In this document: positions 36,668 to 43,540 of the stretch, in pieces | Layout of the letters: the number at the start of each line of letters is the position of its first letter | How positions within the stretch are numbered: position 1 is the first letter of the stretch | Assembly: GCF_015773195.1 (NCBI RefSeq) | Contig: NZ_JADWYK010000020.1 | Coordinates: 18,590 to 82,589, forward strand | DNA from: Hymenobacter guriensis | GTDB lineage: Bacteria > Bacteroidota > Bacteroidia > Cytophagales > Hymenobacteraceae | Direction of reading: 5' to 3' | Length of the DNA: 64,000 nucleotides | Notes under the pieces: generated by a model | Databases searched by the model: none | What the model was told of the DNA's origin: nothing | What the model saw: the letters and a program-made list of their open reading frames with translations, nothing else | Program-made: the position numbers and the translations under genes

Positions 36668-37341
36668 TCCGCGCTGAACTTATAGCCCACCCCGTACACG
36701 GAGCGGATGTAGTCCCCGGCTCCTTTCTCCTGCAGCTTACGCCGCAGGTTCTTCAGGTGGGTGTAGAGAAAGTCGAAGGAGTCGGCCGCATCGGCTGCGT
36801 CGCCCCAGACGTGCTCGGCAATGGACTCTTTGGTCAGCACGCGGCCGGGATGGGTGAGCAGATACAGCAGCAAGTCAAATTCCTTGCGCGTGAGAATGAC
36901 CGGCTCGCTATTGACCAGCACCTGGGCTTGGTCGGGAAACACGGTTAGCTCCTGAAACAGCAGGTGGCGCTGCCCCTGAAACTGCCGCCGCCGGATAATA
37001 GCCTTCAGCCGGGCACTCAGCTCCGAGAGGTGAAACGGCTTGGCCAGGTAATCATCAGCCCCCAACTCCAGGCCCAGTACCTTATCATCGAGCGCGCCCC
37101 GGGCCGAGATAATGAGTACGCCGGCCGGGGAGCGGTCGGCTTTGAGCGTGCGTACCACGTCCAGCCCGTTGCCGTCGGGCAGCGTCAAATCCAGCAGCAC
37201 GCAGTCGTACTGGTAGAGCTTGATTTTCTCGTGGGCCTGCTCGTAGTTGGCCGCAGCCTCCACTACATAGCCGTCCTGGCGCAGATACTCCATCAAGGAG
37301 GTACGCAGAGCGGGCTCGTCTTCTACAATCAGCAGCTTCAC
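36664..37341 (-). CDS. OmpR/PhoB-family response regulator
   Basis: 225 residues, GTG start at 37339-37341. Receiver: VEDEPALR, the phosphorylated Asp in CVLLDLTLPDGNG, Lys in YLAKPFHLSEL. A winged-helix DNA-binding domain follows (VILTRKEFDLLLYLLTHPGR, ESIAEHVWGDAADAADSFDF, LRRKLQEKGAGDYIRSVYGV). It is first in its operon and probably activates the PAP2 and efflux genes downstream. It is unlikely to be KdpE: it is inside the transposon and far from kdp. Confidence 0.93.
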   Translation of the reverse strand: MKLLIVEDEPALRTSLMEYLRQDGYVVEAAANYEQAHEKIKLYQYDCVLLDLTLPDGNGLDVVRTLKADRSPAGVLIISARGALDDKVLGLELGADDYLAKPFHLSELSARLKAIIRRRQFQGQRHLLFQELTVFPDQAQVLVNSEPVILTRKEFDLLLYLLTHPGRVLTKESIAEHVWGDAADAADSFDFLYTHLKNLRRKLQEKGAGDYIRSVYGVGYKFSAE

Positions 37342-37436
37342 GGGAGAGCAGGGTTAGGAACAGCGGAAAGGTAGCCGGCAATTCTGAAGACTTTCTGACG
37401 GCAGCCGCCACGAGCAGGCACCCGGCAATGCGGCAA

Positions 37437-38036
37437 CTACGCCGTTTGCTGCGCTTTTCCGCCGGTTGCCACGCCCAGGTAAGCCAGGTAGCGGTAGATA
37501 GTGGCCCGGCCTACCCCCAGCAATTGGCCGATTTCCGCCACCGTCTTGTCCTGCTGCAGGTAGAGCGTTTTGGCCGCCTGGGCTTTGGAGAGCGCTTCAT
37601 TGGACAGTCCCTTGGGCCGCCCGCCCTGTCGTCCCCGGGCCCGGGCTGCTGTCAGGCCCGCTTTGGTGCGTTCACGGATGATGTCGCGCTCAAACTCGGC
37701 CAGCGAGGCAAACATATTAAACATGAGCCGGCCCTGGGCCGTGGTCGTGTCCAGATGGTCCTGCAGGCTGACGAAGTGCACCCCCTGCTCTTGAAACCCG
37801 GTCACTAAGGTGACCAAGTCTTTGAGCGAGCGGCCCAGCCGGTCGAGTTTCCAGACCACGAGTGTATCACCGGGCCGCAGCCGGGTCAGCAGGTGCTGCA
37901 GGGCTGGGCGCTCTTTCACGGACGACACTTTTTCCTGGGCCACCTCCACGCAGCCATAGGCCTGCAAGGCATCAGTCTGCAGGTGCAGGTGCTGATCGGA
38001 GGTACTCACGCGGGCATAGCCGAAAATCATCGCCAT
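37437..38036 (-). CDS. tnpR: Serine resolvase TnpR
   Basis: 199 residues from ATG 38034-38036 (MAMIFGYARVSTSDQ); the open frame upstream lies in the res region. The catalytic Ser is in YARVST. Other resolvase motifs are VVWKLDRLGRSLKDL, FNMFASLAEFERDIIRERT and RGRQGGRPKGLS, followed by a Hin-like HTH (TVAEIGQLLGVGRATIYRYL). It resolves the cointegrate at res. It lies at the end of the element opposite tnpA, so the cargo sits between the two transposition genes. Confidence 0.95.
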   Translation of the reverse strand: MAMIFGYARVSTSDQHLHLQTDALQAYGCVEVAQEKVSSVKERPALQHLLTRLRPGDTLVVWKLDRLGRSLKDLVTLVTGFQEQGVHFVSLQDHLDTTTAQGRLMFNMFASLAEFERDIIRERTKAGLTAARARGRQGGRPKGLSNEALSKAQAAKTLYLQQDKTVAEIGQLLGVGRATIYRYLAYLGVATGGKAQQTA

Positions 38037-38225
38037 TATTCTCAAGAAGTCAATGTGGGCGAAGATAGCGAGTCGTTGATTGGTGAGAACAGCAAATGAG
38101 ACAATCTTTGGGGGCTTTTCGGGGCGCGAATCGGCCGCGGCGGGTGGGCCGCTAAAACGGCCGTTTCGCGAGACACTCCGCCGGCGCAAAATTCAGGTAG
38201 GCTAGTGTTGGCCCGGACGAATTTG
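38037..38225. other. Probable res recombination site
   Basis: A 189-bp non-coding stretch between tnpR and the right terminal repeat, where Tn3-family elements keep res. It holds an inverted repeat: CGCGAATCGGCCG (38125-38137) against CGGCCGTTTCGCG (38158-38170), 12 of 13 paired. The subsite layout and crossover dinucleotide cannot be set by eye. Confidence 0.55.
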
Positions 38226-38263
38226 CTTAGCGTTGTTTTCGGTTCTTACTCTAGTGGTACCCC
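38226..38263 (-). repeat. Right terminal inverted repeat of the transposon
   Basis: 38 bp. On the minus strand it reads from GGGGTACCAC to AACGCTAAG and pairs with the left repeat at 34 of 38 positions. Confidence 0.95.
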
Positions 38264-38268
38264 GGACA
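38264..38268. repeat. Target-site duplication GGACA, right copy
   Basis: GGACA directly after the right repeat (CCCC|GGACA), identical to 24524-24528. Confidence 0.93.
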
Positions 38269-38936
38269 CTACGTTTTATTATGCCGACCCGGCGAAGACG
38301 GATGGTTTAACGCTTTCCATGCCCCTCTATATTCTGACCAGTAAAAAGACCTTTTCCGCTGCGGAAGACTTTAGCTATGCCATGCAGCAGGCGAAGCGCG
38401 CCACCATCGTAGGAGAAGTTACCGGGGGAGGCGCGCATCCAACCATGCCTTTTTCAGTTGGTCAGGGCTTTGTCGTGCATATCCCCTTTGCCCGCTCCCT
38501 AAATCCTATTACCAATACTGACTGGGAAGGAACGGGAGTACAACCGAACGTTGAAGTGGAAGCTTCAAAAGCCCTTATAAAAGCCCAAGAGCTTATATTC
38601 AGAGAGCGTCAGGCAACCGCCAAAACAGATAAGGACAAACAAAAGCTGACGTATTTGATCAACGCCGTCCATGTGAATGGGAACCTTGGTACACTCCCTT
38701 TAGATCAATTTGACCAATTCGCCGGGACATATGGTCCCCTGGTCATCTACCGGGAGGGAAACAAACTTTTATGTAGTTTCTCGGGTAATAAAACTGAGCT
38801 GGCACATATAGCTAATAACCTTTTTGTCTTGGACGGGAATGCGCAGATTGAATTCGTGAAGGACAGCAAAGGCCTCTATTCAAAGGCCCGATTATTTGTT
38901 CAGAATGGAGAAGTATTTGAAGAGTTGAGAAAGTAG
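38269..38936 (+). pseudogene. S41 peptidase gene, 3' part
   Basis: After removal of the transposon and one GGACA, the frame continues NQD-TTFYYADPAKTDG. It carries the rest of the peptidase core, with the expected nucleophile Ser in TSKKTFSAAEDFSYAM, then VGEVTGGGAHPT and WEGTGVQPNVEVE, typical of the S41 family, and a C-terminal domain of about 100 residues. An open frame now begins at 38205 inside the transposon end, but it has no signal peptide or N-terminal core. A truncated cytoplasmic product is possible but unlikely to work. Confidence 0.93.
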
Positions 38937-39025
38937 CGTGGGACTAAGGATAGAAGGACTCTTCTCAGGAAGCGAAAAAAATAGTACGTGATTGCTTAGC
39001 CATACTTTACTGCCACTAGGCGCCG

Positions 39026-40315
39026 ATGACCATTATAAGAACGCTCAAAAAGTCTTTTATCCATTCTGTCCGACGGGGAACGGGCCGTGCCGACCTGATT
39101 GCGGAGGCAAATCCTGAAATTGATTTCTCCGCCGATATCATTGACGCAGCGCTGAAGAATTACGCTTATGATGGGCAAGCGGAGCCCAGCCGGGCTCACT
39201 ATCTCTATCAACTCTACCGCCTATCATCCCAGCAAAAGCGGATTCGGCGGGCTGTGCTGAACGCATTAGCGCAGGAACGAGAAGATACGTGGACCCTAAC
39301 CCAGTTATATGAGCTAGCGTTGCGCTTCGCGCAAGACGGCGACCAAGGCGCCCGCAGGGCCATGTACCGCCGGTTTTTGCGTAACCCCATCCATGGTTCT
39401 GATTGGGTGGGTGCGGACGAAATTATGGAACTGGATGGCTGGGAAGGGCTAAAATATATTGCCCGCACGTTCGGCCAAGCCTTGGCCAAGAATCCAGCTG
39501 GCTGGCAGGATGATGACCTTATCCGATCTTTTCAGCAGCAGCACCCGGCCATCAATGTCTGGCAGGAACTGCACCAGCTGGCCGAGCAGGACGAGGATGT
39601 GCGCCGCTATGTGCAAAATATTGAGGCAACCCTGGCGCACCATGCGACCCTGCAACGGCCACGCACGCAGCTAGCCACCTTAGAAGAGATCCTGTGCGCA
39701 CCCCGTGCGGGCTATAGGCGCTTCGCCTTGCAGAAACGCGGTTTAGAGCCTAATGAATTGCGCCAGTTAGCTGAGCGGTTCGTGCGGGAGAAAAACAACG
39801 CCGTGCGAGAGAACCTGCTGTACGTGTTTACCCTTTTTCCCTTTCCGCTATCCTACGAGCCCATCCTAGCGCTAGCGCAGCAGAAACCCAGCAGCAAAAA
39901 CCGGCTCACGGAGTTTGCTACCTATGCATTAAGACACCTGAAGGGGCCTGCAATCAGAGAATTTGCCTTGCAACGGTTGTTGGGTACGACCCGGCCCAGT
40001 GTGTACACCGACTTGCTGATCAGCAATTACCAGGAAGGGGACGCCGCGCTGCTGACAACGTTGGTCTCTCGTTTCCACCAGGAGCATACGATCGAGGCCT
40101 TGGCCTGCAGCTACACAGAAATCTACCAAGCGAATAAAACACCTGAGTGCGCGGCGCCCCTACTGGCTCTGTACCACAAAATGACCTGTGGCCTTCACCG
40201 ACATACCGTGGTACAACTCCTGCTAGAGAGCCAGGTGCTGCCCGCATGGCTGAACGAAGAGTTGCCCTACGATAGCTATGCAGGAACGCGCTTGCTACAC
40301 CAGCCACCTCTGTGA
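39026..40315 (+). CDS. HEAT-like helical-repeat protein of unknown function
   Basis: 429 residues from ATG 39026. No signal peptide or TM helix. The sequence is nearly all helical, with repeat-like units such as RIRRAVLNALAQ, ARRAMYRRFLRNPI, NRLTEFATYALRHLKGPAIR and FALQRLLGTTRPSVYTD, which fit HEAT or armadillo-type pairs. No catalytic motif is seen. It follows the disrupted peptidase gene by about 90 bp on the same strand. A scaffold or protein-binding role is possible; no function can be assigned. Confidence 0.7.
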   Translation: MTIIRTLKKSFIHSVRRGTGRADLIAEANPEIDFSADIIDAALKNYAYDGQAEPSRAHYLYQLYRLSSQQKRIRRAVLNALAQEREDTWTLTQLYELALRFAQDGDQGARRAMYRRFLRNPIHGSDWVGADEIMELDGWEGLKYIARTFGQALAKNPAGWQDDDLIRSFQQQHPAINVWQELHQLAEQDEDVRRYVQNIEATLAHHATLQRPRTQLATLEEILCAPRAGYRRFALQKRGLEPNELRQLAERFVREKNNAVRENLLYVFTLFPFPLSYEPILALAQQKPSSKNRLTEFATYALRHLKGPAIREFALQRLLGTTRPSVYTDLLISNYQEGDAALLTTLVSRFHQEHTIEALACSYTEIYQANKTPECAAPLLALYHKMTCGLHRHTVVQLLLESQVLPAWLNEELPYDSYAGTRLLHQPPL

Positions 40316-40504
40316 CGTTTAATTAGCAAACCTATTTCCACAAGGCCTGTCCGAGAAGTAAAGCTTATGTTAATGGACAGAACCCGCTAGAGCAGAGGCT
40401 TTCTGAATCCTATTTGCTTTCACGCAAGACCGCATGGCCCTGCTCATAACAGAGGGCAGCTGGGCTGCAACGCCTCCAAGATTATTTCCTACTGTTACGC
40501 TTTG

Positions 40505-40933
40505 TTAGGGTTGTACCCAAAGCGTATCGCTGAATACTGGATCACTCGGTGCGCGCTGCGAACGGAAGACATAGTAACGATCTGTGGTCTGCAGAATATG
40601 TGTAGTTAACGGCGTCGTCTTGCGAAGCTGTTGAATCGAATCTGGATAAGGGATAGTAGAACTCACTAGCCGTACTTGGTAAGTGCACTCATTCAGCCAA
40701 TGTACCGCTAGCACAGATCGGCCGCCCGTTGGCTGCTCTACCTCCACCTGCAGCGTATCGGTTCGGGTAATCAGATAGGACCACCTCGTTTTTCCACCTT
40801 GAGGCCGGAACACAAATGTTCCGTTTCTGAACGCTTGGCAGTTCGCGGTTGCATGTATGGCAGGTGGCGGCGTTGCACACCCCGCCGCCAGGCAAGAACA
40901 AGTCACGAGAAGAAGGGCGAGCAACTGCTGCAT
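40505..40933 (-). CDS. Small lipoprotein of the CxxFxxGxF...W.xxC type
   Basis: 142 residues from ATG 40931-40933. Lipoprotein signal LLALLLVTCSCLAAGC. The mature part has CQAFRNGTFVFRP, RTDTLQVEVEQPTGGRS, VHWLNECTYQVRL and a closing DTLWVQ. This order (Cys-Gly-Phe block, then R.D..Q.E, then W.NxC.Y.L) recurs in small Bacteroidota envelope proteins that databases often misname as topoisomerase IV. The function is unknown. Confidence 0.72.
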   Translation of the reverse strand: MQQLLALLLVTCSCLAAGCATPPPAIHATANCQAFRNGTFVFRPQGGKTRWSYLITRTDTLQVEVEQPTGGRSVLAVHWLNECTYQVRLVSSTIPYPDSIQQLRKTTPLTTHILQTTDRYYVFRSQRAPSDPVFSDTLWVQP

Positions 40934-41013
40934 GAGACGTAAGAACAAAACGTAAAGTACGCGCCCCTTGCTAAAATACCCCCCTAAGGTAGTTATCTTC
41001 CGTCACTGCCCCC

Positions 41014-41333
41014 TTGCCCGATGATACCTGCATACCTGCCGAGGAGTTTACCCAACAAGCAGCAACCCTCAAACAGCTCTTAGCAGCCAATGCCGATGCG
41101 GTTGATTTTGCTGACTTTGGCGAGGGATATACTGGAGACGAGATCTGCGCTGCTGAACAGGCGCTAGGCATCTGCTTTCCTCCCTCCTACCGCTGGTGGC
41201 TGAAGAACTATGGGGGCGGGACGATTGGGGGGATGAAATCTATAGCCTGTACAAAAGGCCCTTGAAGCCAGGTGTGTTCTATTCAGATGATGTGGTGATT
41301 CAGAATGGCCTTCTTATAGTAGTGAGGAAATAA
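41014..41333 (+). pseudogene. SMI1/KNR4 (SUKH) immunity-type gene, frameshifted and truncated
   Basis: The frame from TTG 41014 encodes a SUKH start (GDEICAAEQALGICFPPSYR, WWLKNYGGGTIGG). At a run of six G (about 41225-41231) it leaves the family pattern. One base out of frame the sequence resumes as DEIYSLYKRPLKPGVFYSDD, then VVIQNGLLIVVRK and a stop at 41331-41333. Even when repaired it is about 105 codons, shorter than usual (130-180), so the 3' end is also lost. SUKH proteins neutralise polymorphic toxins. No toxin lies beside it; it may be an orphan immunity relic. Confidence 0.75.
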
Positions 41334-41402
41334 AATTGATCTAAGCTCCATCCAGTATTCCAAATGCCTACTTAGTAAGATGTCGGGAGTGAAACGGGAT
41401 GT

Positions 41403-41870
41403 TTATACGCGTAAAAATTCTTGCATCTGCGCCGGCATTGGGTAACTGCCCTGAAGCCGACGAATCAGAACGACCTCGCCAAGGTGAAAGGACAAGTGCA
41501 GTGCGACCTCCTGTAACAGTAAGCGCTGTTCATGGCTCCCCTGTGCTTTATCGCGCACGTCAGTGGCGTGGGTTGCCCACTGGGTAAGTTGCTGCTTGAA
41601 CTGCGCTACGGCGGCTTGTACTGCCTCTTGACTGGGTGGTATGCGCTCTGTTCTCCAGCTCCCCTCTTCGTTGAATGAATCGGCTCGTGTGCTTTCGTGC
41701 CATTGAGCTAACTGATGCGCTTGCCAAGCAAGTAAGTGCTGTAAAATTTGCCAAACACTGGCTGGAAATGCCTGCTGTCCCGCACTGCTACTAATTACTG
41801 TCAAGTCATCGAAGGCCTTGAACGTGTCAAAGGTATGCTCAAACAAGTGACTATTGTTGGCTGGAATCAT
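41403..41870 (-). CDS. DinB/YfiT-like four-helix protein
   Basis: 155 residues from ATG 41868-41870. Predicted four-helix bundle of the DinB family. The metal-binding His positions fit the first helix pair (VWQILQHLLAWQAHQLAQWH) and the late HxxxH (LHLSFHLGEVVLIRRL). Family members are metal-dependent, often thiol-linked or damage-induced enzymes; the substrate is unknown. It stands alone, with the partition region upstream. Confidence 0.78.
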   Translation of the reverse strand: MIPANNSHLFEHTFDTFKAFDDLTVISSSAGQQAFPASVWQILQHLLAWQAHQLAQWHESTRADSFNEEGSWRTERIPPSQEAVQAAVAQFKQQLTQWATHATDVRDKAQGSHEQRLLLQEVALHLSFHLGEVVLIRRLQGSYPMPAQMQEFLRV

Positions 41871-41929
41871 GAGCAGTAGTTGGCCTATCTGACAATTTGA
41901 GTGCTAGATCGATGTAATGGTGGATATAC

Positions 41930-42102
41930 ACAAGTATTCACTAAGTAATTGACTCTTACATACTCACAGTATACAACAAATACACTACACACAATGTATG
42001 TATTACATGTAATAGGTGCTATGCGTGTAGAATATGTGTTATATGTACAGTGTGTTTTAAATACAATGTGTACTATTGCTGTAAACTAACGGCACGCTTC
42101 CT
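41930..42102. promoter_or_regulatory. AT-rich region before parA, candidate centromere or operator
   Basis: About 170 bp much richer in A/T than its surroundings. It holds the perfect palindrome TATTACATGTAATA (42001-42014) and several TATGT/ACA-type short repeats (GTATGT, TATGCGTGT, AATATGTGT, TATATGTACA, CAATGTGT). Plasmid partition operons often have parS and the autoregulatory operator here. Confidence 0.45.
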
Positions 42103-42867
42103 ATGAAGACACTATGCTTTGCTAACCACAAAGGTGGGGTAGGCAAGACGACCTCTACGCTGAGCGTAGGTCAAGTACTAGCAAGTAAAGGATCGCGCGT
42201 TTTGCTGATTGATAGTGACTCGCAGACGAATCTTTCCATGTCCTTCGACCGCCAGAGCAACCGGCATTTGGGAGAGTTGCTGGAGAGTGACGGCAAAGTC
42301 TCGATTACTGAACTGATAGAACAAGTAGGGGAGGGGCTTCATCTCGTTGCCGCCTCGCCTCGGCTGCAGATGGTCGAGAAGTTGATGGCTGGTAGCTCCG
42401 GATTGGAGTTTGTGCTACGGGAAGGCCTGGAGACGATAGAGGACCAATTCGATTACTGCTTGATCGATACGCCACCATCACTGGGCGGTATCACCTACTC
42501 TGCTCTTATTGCTGCAGATGCTGTCTTCGTTCCTATGCAACCGGAGTACTTTGGCTACAACGGGCTCACTTCGTTGCTGCAGGCCTGCGTACGCGTTCGG
42601 AAGCATTACAATCAAAAGTTGAAGGTCGGAGGTATTTTCTTCACCAAGTATTCCCCTACCTACCGCTCATCCATGCACCACCAGTATGTCGAGCTCATCA
42701 ATCAGGATGAGCAGTTAGCTCCCTTGGTAATGGATGTAAGCATCCGGCAGAATACCAAGCTAGGGGAGGCGCAAGCAATGCATGAGTCCATTCTTGCCTA
42801 CGCCCCCGATAGCAACGGAGCGCTCGACTACGTGTCTTTAACCGATGAAATCCTTGCCCGACTATGA
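42103..42867 (+). CDS. parA: ParA-family partition ATPase
   Basis: 254 residues from ATG 42103. Deviant Walker A with the signature Lys in NHKGGVGKTTSTLSVGQVLA, A' box in LLIDSDSQTNLS, and Walker B in YCLIDTPPSLGG. It has no N-terminal HTH, so it belongs to the small type Ib-like ParA proteins. It binds DNA in an ATP-dependent way and moves plasmid copies apart with a centromere-binding partner. The next gene overlaps its stop by 4 bp and is the likely partner. Confidence 0.93.
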   Translation: MKTLCFANHKGGVGKTTSTLSVGQVLASKGSRVLLIDSDSQTNLSMSFDRQSNRHLGELLESDGKVSITELIEQVGEGLHLVAASPRLQMVEKLMAGSSGLEFVLREGLETIEDQFDYCLIDTPPSLGGITYSALIAADAVFVPMQPEYFGYNGLTSLLQACVRVRKHYNQKLKVGGIFFTKYSPTYRSSMHHQYVELINQDEQLAPLVMDVSIRQNTKLGEAQAMHESILAYAPDSNGALDYVSLTDEILARL

Positions 42868-43232
42868 GCAGCACTTCCAAGCGCGATTTTACCGCTAAAA
42901 CAGCCCGCCCTGTACTGGATGCCAATTCTCTCTACGGACTGGACGAGCTACCACTTGCTAATACACCAGCCAAAGCTCCGGTAGCTGAAGCAACTGTAGT
43001 ACCCAGCCCTGAGGCATCTGGTCAGGACTGGGTCCAGTTTAGTTCCTACTTACGCCGGCAGACTTACTTGCGCTTGAAACAGGCCGAGTACTGGGAGCCG
43101 GGCTTCGTCGTCCGGCATCGTATTGAACAAGTGGTTAGCGAACTGTTGGATAGCCTAGAAGGCGCCAATCGGGCTTTACCGGAGGATGAGTACCAGAAGC
43201 TGTTGCAGAAGAACAAGAAGTTGAAGCCATGA
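42864..43232 (+). CDS. Small ParA partner, candidate centromere-binding protein
   Basis: 122 residues. It overlaps parA by ATGA, so translation is coupled. The N-terminal half is basic and disordered (SSTSKRDFTAKTARPVLD). The C-terminal half is helical (YLRRQTYLRLKQAEYWEPGF, VVRHRIEQVVSELLDSLEG) and ends in a Lys-rich tail. It does not match classical ParB. Position and size suggest a small ParB/ParG-like DNA-binding partner; that is an inference. Confidence 0.7.
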   Translation: MSSTSKRDFTAKTARPVLDANSLYGLDELPLANTPAKAPVAEATVVPSPEASGQDWVQFSSYLRRQTYLRLKQAEYWEPGFVVRHRIEQVVSELLDSLEGANRALPEDEYQKLLQKNKKLKP

Positions 43233-43305
43233 CAAGTATAAAAAAGCATAAAAACCGCGATTTTGAAGCGGAAATGGACTTTTTTGAACTTCCTGAATCA
43301 ACCTA

Positions 43306-43534
43306 TCTGCTACAAAAAAGACGTTCAAAAAAGCTCTACTAGTCTTTTTTTTATTACTAAACTTATAGAGTATTATAGGTGCCATAACTACTTGACGGAC
43401 AGCGTCCCCAGAGGGGCATCTACTACAAAAAAGACGTTATCTGCTACAAAAAAGACGTTGTGCTGCTACACAATAGCCGTATATCTACTACACAATAGCC
43501 GTTTCCACAGCCTTTCTGCTACAAAAAAGACGTT
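43306..43534 (+). repeat. Plasmid origin iterons
   Basis: Four direct copies of the 20-mer TCTRCTACAAAAAAGACGTT at 43306-43325, 43419-43438, 43440-43459 and 43515-43534. Copies 2 and 3 are 21 bp apart start to start, two helical turns. Between copies 3 and 4 are two degenerate copies (CTACACAATAGCCGT type, about 43465-43480 and 43486-43502). AT-rich DNA lies between copies 1 and 2. This is the layout of an iteron-controlled replication origin just upstream of rep. Confidence 0.9.
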
Positions 43535-43540
43535 GCTGAC

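Larger units (their letters stand above)
24529..38263. mobile_element. Tn3-family transposon, 13,735 bp, with RND efflux, PAP2 and two-component cargo
   Basis: It is bounded by 38-bp inverted repeats starting GGGGTA and ending CGCTAAG, which is the Tn3-family length and edge pattern (34 of 38 positions identical). It is flanked by the 5-bp duplication GGACA. It carries tnpA at the left end, tnpR plus a probable res at the right end, and between them an RND permease, adaptor and outer-membrane factor, two PAP2 phosphatases, and a sensor kinase with an OmpR-type regulator. Every gene is on the minus strand. Its GC is visibly higher than that of the interrupted peptidase gene. The intact duplication and restorable target frame point to a recent insertion. 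Confidence 0.95.

Noticed and set aside
36664..37341. OmpR-type regulator considered as KdpE
   Set aside because: It lies inside the transposon, overlaps its own kinase gene, and the transposon ends separate it from kdp.
43306..43534. Repeat array considered as CRISPR
   Set aside because: Repeats are 20 bp with spacings from 1 to 93 bp, no cas genes, and a rep gene follows: these are iterons.
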